Assembly: GCA_021018815.1 (NCBI GenBank)
Contig: JAITYX010000017.1
Coordinates: forward strand, 7,812,001-7,876,000
DNA: 64,000 nucleotides
Direction of reading: 5' to 3'
Source of the DNA: Talinum fruticosum
Taxonomy: Eukaryota > Streptophyta > Magnoliopsida > Caryophyllales > Talinaceae
In this document: piece by piece, positions 24,816 to 34,756 of the stretch
How the letters are laid out: each line of letters begins with the position of its first letter
Position numbering within the stretch: position 1 is the first letter of the stretch
Notes under the pieces: generated by a model
What the model was told of the DNA's origin: nothing
The model's input: only the letters and a program-made list of their open reading frames with translations
The model's database searches: none
Translations under genes and position numbers: made by a program

Positions 24816-25578
24816 ATGGCCTCTTGGATACGAGATCATCTAGGTTTAGGAACTAGCAAGAGTACTAATGTGATCAATAGCAGAGAAGTTAGTCGCCAAG
24901 TTGATTTCTCAAATTGGTCTATTCCAAAACAAAAGATAGAAACCATCTATCAAATAGGCAAGTTTGATTTCAATACAGCTTTTTCCATTAAAGACCATGA
25001 AGAAACCTTCAGCCTAGATGAAGAGTTTCAAACTATCAAGTTATTATCCAATATTTCTATTAACAAATATAAAGAGAAATATAGATATATTCATTTTGGT
25101 ATGATTCAAATAGCACTCAAGCCATTGACAAGACTAGGATTAGACTGTCCTATCTTTATGGCACTAAGAGACAATAGATTAATTAGATATCAAGATTCTT
25201 TATTATTTATGATTCAAACTAATACTTGTAATGGTCCAATATATTTCAATGGTTGTCCAAACTTTTCGAGTAGATCTAAATGATCCCTGGATCATGGACA
25301 CCTTAATATTAGATATTCATATGCAAAATAATTCAAAAGTATTATTTAGAGAATTATCAAGAAACTTTGCTATTACTTATAGAGTCTATTTCAAGCTCTT
25401 ATCTTCTCATTTGAATCCAAAATGCTTACTAAAGCCATCTTTGGATGAAACAATATTATTAAAGATTGAATCGGATAATACTTCAAGCTTTACTCCTAAG
25501 TTATTAAAGTGGGATGAATTAACTATTCCTCAAGGGTTTATTATTCAAAACATCAGGCCTCCTAGAAATATTGCTTAA
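24816..25578 (+). pseudogene. 30K-type movement-protein-like region, plus copy
   Basis: Start ATG at 24816 (MASWIRDHLGLG). Residues about 100-155 carry the 30K movement-protein core as found in Caulimoviridae: MIQIALKPLTRLGLDCP, then a LRD motif, then NGPIYFNGCPNF. The first frame stops at 25283. The sequence continues in another frame from about 25260 to 25578 (VDLNDPWIMDTLILDI...), so one frameshift splits the region. Such proteins bind nucleic acid and move plant viruses through plasmodesmata; a role in a genomic retroelement is unclear. It is followed by frameshifted sequence to 25854. Old genomic copy, described only. Confidence 0.72.
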
Positions 25579-25854
25579 AAGAATATTCAACGAGGTTATT
25601 GAAGAACCGGACGGTAAAGTATTAATAAGATTTAATTCTATTAATGAAAGATCTTTTTCTTCAAGACTTTCGGAGAAAAAAATCTTCCTAGATCTTCCTT
25701 CTCTATACCTTCAAGAACTACTAATTATGATTATCTAAGAGATAATCAAGTTGAGGATTCAACTCCTTCTTCTTCAAAGATTTATTACAAATCACCAATT
25801 GCTGAGCCGGTTGATGAAACTAGTTCATCAATAGGTTCCCCTACTCATTCAGTT

Positions 25855-26430
25855 ATGCAACCTCCTTCCTATTCTTCAATAAATGTTATTACAGAATCCT
25901 TTACAATAAATAAAGATTTCTTAAGAAAAGATTTCGATTCCATAGAAAATAGAGATAAAAACAAGTGGTTTTTATCTCACTTCGATCTCAAAGCTCAAGC
26001 ATTCATTAGGCAAGAATGGTATTCACTAATGGAGAGATTAGGACGCAATATCCGATTCTTTACATGGTGGACCATCTTTGCTCAAGAACATAAATTACCG
26101 GATCCCCTTGGTATTAAAGAAATCAATACTAATATTAATCTTAGTAAAAAATGGACGTTAAAAAATGGAGAAATTGTAGTAGCAATAACTCCTCCTAAGC
26201 AAGAGATTTTGATCCCTACGGATCAAGGTCATATTCCAACGATCTCCCTTTAAGGTAGGAAGAAATAATCCGGATAACTCTCAAGTAGAGTTAGATAACA
26301 TTAAAAAGATTTACTATCAAAATAATTACACTAATGGAGCTCTACAACAAGTCAATAGGATTCTTGCTCGAATTAAAAATCCTTCTATAAAAAGAAGAAC
26401 CAATCAAAAAAGCAATTTAACAAAATAAAT
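25855..26430 (+). pseudogene. Capsid/gag-like polyprotein region
   Basis: An open frame at 25855-26253 contains FIRQEWYSLMERLG, FFTWWTIFAQEHKLPDP and ILIPTDQGHI, nearly identical to the minus copy at 21329-21685. After a frame change near 26250 it continues with a segment reading ALQQVNRILARIK to about 26430. Position between movement protein and zinc knuckle, and wording like caulimovirid polyproteins, suggest the capsid or linker part of a polyprotein. The central capsid block seen in part in the minus copy appears absent here. Confidence 0.5.
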
Positions 26431-26448
26431 ACTTTTGACGTTACCCCT

Positions 26449-26646
26449 ATGAAAAATATTTTAAAGAAAACTACTTGTTTCAAGTGTAAAAAACCAGGTC
26501 ATTATGCAAAGAACTGCAAGAAAAAAGAAAAATTAAATAAAAATGTAATCAAGAAAAAAATTATTTCTTCATTCAAACTAAAAGATATTCCTGTTAACTC
26601 GGATGATTCATCTTCGACCCCGAAAATAATAATCTTTATGAGTTAG
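26449..26646 (+). pseudogene. CCHC zinc-knuckle segment (nucleocapsid-like)
   Basis: Residues 9-22 form a canonical CX2CX4HX4C knuckle (CFKCKKPGHYAKNC) in a Lys-rich context, typical of retroviral and pararetroviral nucleocapsid domains that bind RNA. It lies between the capsid-like and protease regions, as expected for a gag-type polyprotein. The start codon given is only the first ATG of the open stretch; it probably was part of a larger frame. Confidence 0.8.
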
Positions 26647-26710
26647 AAAGTAATTCAAGCAATCATTCACCGAAAACGAGTCTTCAAGAATTTGTTACAA
26701 ATATATTAAT

Positions 26711-27343
26711 ATGATCAATGCTACTAAAAATAAAAAAGAATTTCTTATAGATCTAATAGAACAAATTCAAGATCCCGAATTAAAAAGAGAATATTTAGAA
26801 AAACTCAAAGGTATTCTAATTAAAGAAGATTTATTAAAAACCCCTCCTCCAGGGTTAAGCATTAATAAAATATTTGAAAAATACAATACTCCAAATATTT
26901 TAAGAGTTGTTAATATTCAAGATTTAAAAATGGAAATAAATAATCTTAAAGAACAGATTAAAGAAATTAATCAAAATTTGTGTTTACTTCAAACTAAAGA
27001 CTTAGAATTAGAAACAAGAGTTTCATTAATTGAAAATAAATCAAATAATCCAATTATTAATGAAGATACTCCAAGTACCTCTAATCAATTATTTATTTCA
27101 ACAATTAATCATATAAATTATCAAAAGTGGTATATCCATATTACTCTAAAAATTAATGAGAATTATGAGTTCAATACTATTGCTTTACTTGATAGTGGAG
27201 CGGATCAAAATTGTATTAAAGAAGGTTTAATTCCATCAATTTATTATGAGAAAACTAAAGAGCGACTCCATAGTGCCAATGGAATAGCATTACGGATTCA
27301 ATACAAGCTGTCAAATGTCTATGTCTCGCAATCAAGGATATAA
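26711..27343 (+). pseudogene. Coiled-coil linker and aspartic-protease N-terminal half
   Basis: A 210-residue frame. Residues 1-125 are Lys/Glu/Ile/Leu-rich with heptad-like spacing, probably coiled coil. Residues 150-200 hold the retropepsin start, with active-site LLDSGADQNCI near residue 160. The frame stops at 27343, and the second half of the protease (GQEVILGTPFI) is in the next frame from 27345, so a single frameshift splits the protease. Retropepsins cut gag and pol polyproteins. Confidence 0.72.
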
Positions 27344-28565
27344 TTTCAAGAACACTTTTGTCCTAGTCAAGGATATAGGTCAAGAAGTTATACTAGGTAC
27401 CCCATTCATTACCCAAATTTATGCTTTTCAAGTTGATCCATTTGGTATTCATATATACATTCATGAAAAATGTATTTCTTTCAAATTTATATCTTCCATA
27501 CTTTCGAAAGATTCATTCTCAAAGCATTGTTTTATCAATATGCTTCTTAATAAAGATTCTTTCTTTTCAGCTATCAATATGAGTCAAGACAAAGATCGAA
27601 AGATTCAAACTCCTCATTATTATGCAATTAAGCCAATTACCCTTTCTCAAATTTCAATACCAACTACCAATGCATTTCAAGTTTTACAAAAACATGACTT
27701 TCCTCCCCTTTCTTATGCACAAGTTTCTTCAAAATATCAAAAACCATCAATTTTAAGTCCTTCGTTTGATTCAAAATATTTTACAAAACCAAACAAAGAA
27801 CATATTGCCTACACTAAATATAGGCAATCTCAAAACCTTTCCACACTCAACGAATTAGTCAAAAGCACGTTCATGCCGGAATGTTTCTTTATTCATGATA
27901 ATCCTCTCAAGACCGGAACTTTTTATGAATTCATTCTAGTTGATTCAAAATCTGCTCTTATTGAGCACGTTCCAAACAAAAATAATACAAATCAAATCGC
28001 TTATTCTAAGTTACGCATTCTCAAGATTCTTACCATTAAAGAATTTGGTGACAAATTCACAATCAAATCATTTTCTCAACCATTCAAGCCACCAGGTTAT
28101 AATTATATTGACTATGAAAAGGCCTGGTATTACACATTCTTCTACGGACCATTCAATCATTCATGGTTCATATGTTTCGATACAAAAATGGATATTCAAT
28201 TCCCCATTTGGTTTTATGAATGGTGGACAACCATGGGGTCACTTCAAGATATTTGGCCGAAAAAGTACGTAAACGCTTCATCGATTACTCAAATGCTTCT
28301 ACTAGCGACTCGGACCTCAAAGAAATCCTATTCCATAAGAAATATGGATTCCCGTGGATCCTTTGTTGGTCATTCTCAATTACCCAATACTACAAGCCTC
28401 CAAGCATCTTATTCATTAGTTCGTGAATTCAAGATCAAATGGTGGGAACGATTCAATTTCAAAGTCGCTTTAGGGATAAAGACAGCCCCACCTACTCAAC
28501 CAGAGACCGTCTACTCCACAAAAGAAAGAGACAAACTCAAAAGGCAAAGAAAAAGCTCAAGATGA
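27315..28565 (+). CDS. Protease C-terminal half fused to an unrecognised ~300-residue domain
   Basis: This 416-residue frame is the longest in the window. Residues 1-60 complete the retropepsin, including VILGTPFITQIYAF, the usual flap/Gly segment. In LTR elements and caulimovirids the reverse transcriptase should follow; instead residues 90-400 contain no YXDD or RNase H motif. They include HYYAIKPITLSQ, DFPPLSYAQV, then an aromatic-rich stretch with AWYYTFFYGPFNHSW, CFDTKMDIQFPIWFYEWW and DIWPKKY. Downstream, in the next frame (28530-28720), is a Lys/Leu/Gln-rich coiled-coil-like tail ending in an acidic Asp/Pro segment. The function is unknown. Trp/Tyr-rich blocks suggest a folded structural or binding domain. 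Its open frame next to broken neighbours suggests longer retention of coding ability or chance. Confidence 0.6.
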   Translation: MSMSRNQGYNFKNTFVLVKDIGQEVILGTPFITQIYAFQVDPFGIHIYIHEKCISFKFISSILSKDSFSKHCFINMLLNKDSFFSAINMSQDKDRKIQTPHYYAIKPITLSQISIPTTNAFQVLQKHDFPPLSYAQVSSKYQKPSILSPSFDSKYFTKPNKEHIAYTKYRQSQNLSTLNELVKSTFMPECFFIHDNPLKTGTFYEFILVDSKSALIEHVPNKNNTNQIAYSKLRILKILTIKEFGDKFTIKSFSQPFKPPGYNYIDYEKAWYYTFFYGPFNHSWFICFDTKMDIQFPIWFYEWWTTMGSLQDIWPKKYVNASSITQMLLLATRTSKKSYSIRNMDSRGSFVGHSQLPNTTSLQASYSLVREFKIKWWERFNFKVALGIKTAPPTQPETVYSTKERDKLKRQRKSSR

Positions 28566-28819
28566 TGAGATCCAATTACTCAAAAAGGAGATTATGTTAC
28601 TCAAAACAAAGCATCAACAACTACTTCTCAAAGAACCAAGCATTGGTTCCGATGAGGAAATTCAATCCGACTACGATCCTTTTGATGGGCCGTGTGCCCG
28701 GGATCCTTACGATGTATAACCCGTTAAGGGTATTCAAAAAAAAAAAATTTTACTAACGTTTTTGTGCAGGTCTTCGATATTTTGCTTCGGTGAAATTTCT
28801 CATTTCACCTCTCAAAATG

Positions 28820-28832
28820 CCCCGGAAGGAAG
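28820..28832 (+). other. Polypurine tract-like sequence before the 3' LTR
   Basis: CCCCGGAAGGAAG ends directly at the LTR start TGGATATT, the position of a plus-strand primer. Short for a polypurine tract. Confidence 0.5.
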
Positions 28833-29572
28833 TGGATATTACTATTCACTTACTATTCAGAGTCACGATATCAAGAAGATATGACTGTGATGGTCACTAG
28901 TGCCATATGATTGACGCCAGTACCATTCTCGTCAAAAGAAGCAATTATGCAAGAAGTTTGTCAAAGGCAATAGTAAAAATCCATGTGACCTTTCATAGTG
29001 GATTTTACTATTCATCAATCAAATTACTATTCACTTAAAGTTTTTGTCGGAAGAATCTTTGCTCCTGTTCAAACTTTCTACCTGGCAAGAAGCTGTTCAA
29101 GTCTAATCAAGATCTGTTCCAATAATTCAACATTGTCGGAAGATTTTTGAAGATGAAGATTCCATTTCAATCAAGACTCTCAACCGTCCAAGTGTGCGAC
29201 GATTATTCATTTTGTTTTACTATATATATGTATTCATTTCTCATGAGGAAGGCATCGGAAAAAATCACTTGCTTACTTACACAAGCAAACACTTGCCTTC
29301 TATCCCTACTCCCAAAACACTCATTGTATCCAACCTCTCTCGAGAGAGCACTATCCAAATCTTGTATCAATTTTCAAATATCAATCAAAGTAAGTTTTGA
29401 TTCATTATCTTCTATATTTCAATTACTTTAATTGTTTTCAATTTCCTGATTTCAATTTTTTGTTTTAGAAAAATCAATTTGTTAAATTAATTTGTCCCCT
29501 CGCTTCCCGCTATTCCATCGCAAATAGTACTCCGAGCTTCGTCCCCAAGCTCTAGTCCGATCCTGTTCCCCA
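28833..29572 (+). repeat. LTR copy 3 (740 bp) of the movement-protein retroelement
   Basis: Runs TGGATATTACTATTCACTTAC ... CCTGTTCCCCA and is followed by the second primer-binding site. Contains a TATATATATG box near 29220, the palindrome CTCTCTCGAGAGAG (29335-29348) and a possible intron (GTAAGT at 29390 to TTTTAG ending 29468). Confidence 0.75.
29218..29468 (+). promoter_or_regulatory. Putative LTR promoter, palindrome and leader intron
   Basis: TATA-like ACTATATATATG, then CTCTCTCGAGAGAG 105 bases downstream, then a GTAAGT...TTTTAG pair 79 bases apart. The TATA box and the CTCTC/GAGAG element recur in the two minus-strand LTRs, supporting function in the ancestor. Confidence 0.45.
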
Positions 29573-29573
29573 T

Positions 29574-29810
29574 TGGTATCGTGAGCCAAGTCTGTCTATT
29601 TTGTTGTTGCACCGTAAGGCCTAGCGTTGGTCGGCCGTTGGTCGCCCCATGTTATCCGTTGGTCAGCCGTGTGAGGTGGTCCGGGTAGAGGGTGGTCCGG
29701 TGGTCCGGTAGTGTGTGTGCGTAATTATCGACAAAGTAGTCAAGCTTAGGCTCGTGATGGCTCTTGGATACGAGATCATCTAAGTTTAGGAACTAGCAGA
29801 AGTACTAATG

Positions 29811-29811
<1 letters not shown>
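29574..29811 (+). pseudogene. Second primer-binding site, leader and truncated movement ORF start
   Basis: Repeats 24656-24863 almost base for base: TGGTATCGTGAGCC, the TTGGTC repeats, then the codons for the SWIRDHL region, and breaks off at 29811 in the TA tract. Confidence 0.75.

Positions 29812-29857
<46 letters not shown>
29812..29857. repeat. (TA)n microsatellite at the end of the retroelement
   Basis: About 23 TA units directly abut the truncated element. Confidence 0.95.
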
Positions 29858-29860
<3 letters not shown>

Positions 29861-29929
29861 TTTTAAAGGTTGACATGGATATGAGGTTACACCATAATTT
29901 ACAACTATAACACTTCAAATATTTTTTTG

Positions 29930-30235
29930 GGGGACTGCCTGCTGCTGCCGTCGGTTTGCCCCTACGCATCTATCTCTCTTTCTTCCCTTGTCTGCTGTGG
30001 CTGCACTTCTCCTCTCCTCACCTCACCGCGGCCCCCGCCCCATCTCGCCGCCGCCTCCGCGGCCGCCCTCTGATCGACGATACGACCGCCGCAGCTCCCT
30101 CCCAACATAGCAGCACCAGTGCATCACCATCCGTTCATCCAGAGCTTCCCAAACCCAGCAGAAGCTTAACTGTTTGAACCCCTTGTTTTTCCGGTCTCAC
30201 CATTAACAATCCATACACCATTTTCAAAGCTTAAG
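29930..30235 (+). promoter_or_regulatory. GC-rich promoter/5' UTR of the uL15m gene
   Basis: CTCTC-rich and GCCGCC-rich sequence immediately upstream of the uL15m start, much richer in GC than the surrounding DNA. No TATA box is evident. The retroelement and its TA tract end only about 70 bases before this block. Confidence 0.5.
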
Positions 30236-33200
30236 ATGTTTAGAAGACGCCTCCCTTCGCTACTTTCGGCTTCAATCCGCACCTTCTCCAACCCTAACTT
30301 TGTCTCTCCTCCAGCTTCGAGACCCATCTTACAATCCCTCTTCCACCCTTCAGAAAAGGCGATTCCTTTCAATCCATGCGCAAATGGGGGTTTGCCATTG
30401 GTGGGTCGATGGCAATGAGGAGGGCATACAGCTGTCTCTTGAGCTTGAATGATCTGAGGGACAACCCCGGTGCCACCAAGCAGAAGAAGAGGAAGGGTCG
30501 TGGTATTGGGTCTGGGCTCGGTAAGACGGCTGGTCGAGGTCACAAAGGTCAGAAGGCTCGTGGGACCATGAAGTTTGGGTTCGAGGGAGGACAGACCCCT
30601 TGCGCCGCCGACTCCCCAAACGTGGGTTCAAGAACCCTTTTAGCCTTGAGTTTCAGGTAATGTGAGTTACAACTTCCAATTTGTATTTCAGTTCATTGTA
30701 GCTTAATTTATTTGGTTGAGCTTAATTTAATTGATTTGGGTGAGACAGGAAAATAAGTATAAAATTATATAAAATTGGCTGTACTGCACTTATCTAGGAT
30801 TAAATTGGTATTTTGAGCTGTGGGGCTCAATTCAAGGTGCTTAACTTTCGAGCATACTGAGTTCCAAAGGGTCCTAGAAACCGAGGTGCAAGATGAAGGA
30901 TGTCGTATTGCAGATGCGAGGCAGGCTTTTTTGCTAAAATGCTTTATAATCAAATTGTATACTTTTGATATTCATATTATCTTTTTGGTCCTGGGTAAGA
31001 ATTTGGCCTTCGTTAAAACCAGCAAAGCTCAAGTTTTGTTACAGAGGTATATAAACTCCCAATGTAGATTACAGCAGCTATGGCATTTCAAACTATTCAA
31101 ACATCATTCCTCCAACCTTTAGTCTTTTTGGAAAGTCTGACCAGGTAATCCAATGGCTGATATCACTTAGGTTTGATCTGTTTGAAAACAGGTACTGCAT
31201 TCTGCTTAACTTCTTGGAGTACCTTAGAATTCCTTTTTGTCCATACATTTTAGAACCAAAAATGCAGCAAAAGGGCAGTTCCCCTGATAATGGACATCCT
31301 TCTTGATGTATATCCCCTGAGCCCACTCAAACAAGGAGATATGAGAGAGCACCCAAACTAGTACGAAGGCAAAACAGAATCTGATTTTTTTTTTTTTGGT
31401 ATTTTGAAGCTAAAATGAGCTTAGTCAAACCTGGATGCAAACAGCAAGGTGCAAGTGATAGTCCTAAGAGCCACACTTGAACACTTTTAGTAAGTTGCCC
31501 AACTTTGACTTTGGGCAAAAACAACTCACACAACAAAGGGGCAATGCAAACGGTGAGCAAAGAACTCAAACAGAAAAATAAGAAGATAAAAAAGGATAGC
31601 TTAAGTGAGACAGAAGTGACATGGAACACTGCAAGTGATCACACTTGGGCTTTTTCCTTAACCTTTCTAAGATACAGAAATGCCACTTAAGAGAGATGAG
31701 GAAGACCTAAGAGATCACCACTTTCGCAAGCCAAACCAAGGATTCAACACCTAGGGATTTAAATACAAGAGAATCCACTCCTGTCAAGAGTCCTCACTCT
31801 CAATTTTCATTCATCACTAAAGCTGTCTATTACATCTGTAGAAGGGGCCTTTTATAGGCCATTACGAGGCTGCATTTCATCCTAATAAAATAAAGGCAAA
31901 GGAAACAAAACTAAAATTAAACTAGCAGCAAACACATGCTACATCAGGCATAAATACAATCAAAAGTTGACACCTCATAATCTTGTGACTTTAAATAACT
32001 TAGGTGTCAAAAGATAACTAGCAGCAAACTCAGTCATAACCTCTTTTGGGATGCCAAAATGAAAGTTGCATTTGTTGGAGGAAACCAAAAATAGAAGGGA
32101 AACATGCAAGTTGAATTGCACTTCTGAAACTGGGTAAAAAGATGTTCCCTCACTTTTCTTGCTAGTTAAAAGCAAATCCTTGAGGTACCTGAGCTGAGAT
32201 TTTAGGGCCTAAAATGATAAGATATTTATTTCTTGGACATAAATAGGATAACGTTTTAGGGTAGTTATTTTCGACATATCACTGCCGAGTTTCGGACGAT
32301 TTGACTCGCTGGAAAGCTTATGCGACGACCATTTTGTAAACCGTCTACAATGGCGGTTCTAAATATCTTGTTCCTGTCTTTTTTTTTTCCCTATACATGT
32401 AAGCAATTTAAATAGAAATTTGGTCATCACATCTTTGAGTTTTTCAATAGTTTAAGTTGCTTACATGTGGTAAAAGGGGAAATGAATAAGTTATTTATGA
32501 CCACCATTGCATACGTGTCAAAAAATAGCAAACATATAAGCTTTGCGGTGAGTCATCAGGTCCAAACTCAGTTTTGGTATGTTGAAAATAACTACCTTAT
32601 AAGGTCAGCCTATTATCATTCGACATCCCCAAAGGTTAGATTATTTACATTCAAAAATCCAAAAATAATGAGGCGGCAAACTTTCCTGCCCACAGTCAGT
32701 TCTCCTGTTCTATACTTTGAAACTTGTGTTCTATAGAGATACTGTTCCTTCGTCTCTAGGAGGGTATCATGCATTGTTGGGGATGTGGAAGTAGGGGGCT
32801 AATTATCTTGGGTAGATATCGGAATTTCTATCAATGAAGTTATACAAATGTCTTTCCATTAATAATTATCCAATATTATGTTGTTTGGCCTTTGGAGGTC
32901 AAGTGAAATGTTAGTCTATCAAGCCACATGAAATATTAAGAACATTGACTTTTGAATTTTAGGGTATGTTTGGAGATAATTTTTCAAAACCTTGCAGTTA
33001 TTATTACCTTTTTATAAGAAAAAGAAAGAATTACATGTGCCAGAATCAAAAGGTTGGATGCAAAGTTAGCATCCTTAAAAGGGGTATATACATTTAATGT
33101 GAAAACTATCTACGAAATCTATGATATAAAAAAAGAATAAAAAAATTCCTATTATCACGAACTAACAAAAGTAGATACTCTTGATGAAATTATCTTTAAA

Positions 33201-34702
33201 GTTTGCTCTTTAATTTACTGCTGCTCTTATCCCTCAAAATGTCTGCCATGCACTTCAATCCACAGTACCCTGCTGCATTTGAAATATAGCCGGTGTATTC
33301 ACAACCAAGAAACAAATGTGTGACTGTCTCGTTTACTTTCTGACAGAAAACACAGACAGGGTCACAGGTAATTCCAATCTGTAACTGCCTATCTTTAGTT
33401 GAATGTCTGTGCCGCAAAGTGAGCCATGTTATGAATGCTTACCTCGGTATTCTCCCTTTGTGCCATACCAGAGAGTACCATACAATTTTTGAACTCTGAA
33501 ATATGATCCATTCATGGCCATCCCTTGCAGTATGTACAAATGTTAGTGCATGTATCAAAGCCTCTTTGCATAATACCTCTATCCCTGAGTATTTGCTTCC
33601 AATACCAACTGCTCCTTGCTCTTTGTCGATATCTGACATTGCCGTATTGTTTTATCCTTCAAGTAATAATAGTGCACCCATTTTATCCAAGGACTGTCAA
33701 CGTTTTGAGAAATGTTACCCACACTAGCCTTGTCACCATAGCAATGTTCCATTTAATACAATCTCAGATGCCCATACCTCCTTCTGTCTTAGGCGGACAC
33801 AAAGTATTCCAAGCTAGCTACCGGAGCCTGATTTGTGTAATGAACATCAGAAATCCTCACTTTCTCAAGCTTCTTTTTGGCAAAAAAGAAAAGAAAAACT
33901 CTCCAATATGAGAACATGCTCATTATAACATAATTAATGAGTTGAATTTTCCCTGTGTATGAAAGTTTCTTCACAAGTCAGACTTTGATTCTACCTTCTT
34001 CACGTAGTTGAGTCATGTACATCTTGCGATATGGTTGCTACGTTTTCATAAAACACAGGACAGGAATCCCACTTATTGAAAAATTTAAACTTTCTTTCGA
34101 CCTCCAATCAACTTAGGTCTTTTCAGATCAACAAGCAAAGGGCAGCGATCTGAAACTCCTTCTAGCAAAATTTCATATTCACCTGTAGGGAAATTCTTGA
34201 CACCTTCAACATTTACAAATATTCTATCCAGCTTGGAAATACTATGTTGGGGTCTTGTTTGTTAAGTAAAAAGGGTCTCCTATATCTCATTTCCTATAAG
34301 AGACAACGCTGAATACAGTCAATAAAACCCTTTATTTCATGAGCCTAAACTTGATCACCACCTATTCTCTTCTCTAGTCTTAATGGACTGATGAAATCAC
34401 CACATACAATCCATGGATCATTTCTTTGATGACTGATATCACAAAATTCATCCCACAAGGCTTCCTTTCAGCAATCTCATTCAAACCATGAACTATGGTT
34501 ATAAACAGCCTCGCATTATCTTCCATACCAAGACACAAATGAATAAGCTGCTGATAAATCCTGAACTTATCCATCTGCCTATGAAACCATAAAATGTGAT
34601 GTTTGAAGTTCATGATAAGTGGAAAAGCCATTTGGATGCCTGTATCTATGTCTATGTCTTTGTGTATACTATGTTTCTATCTATCTTTTTATCAAGCTAG
34701 CT

Positions 34703-34756
<54 letters not shown>

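Larger units (their letters stand above)
24590..29811 (+). mobile_element. LTR-type retroelement with movement-protein gene, plus copy (no reverse transcriptase)
   Basis: It begins with the last 65 bases of an LTR (24590-24654), then primer-binding site, leader, movement-protein-like, capsid/gag-like, CCHC, protease and unknown-domain coding regions, a purine tract (28824-28832) and a full LTR (28833-29572). A second primer-binding site and leader plus the first codons of a second movement ORF (to 29811) follow, then a TA tract. Primer site to primer site is 4918 bases. The second start shows tandem or circular-permuted structure. No reverse transcriptase or RNase H motif was found anywhere in it. 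Confidence 0.78.
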
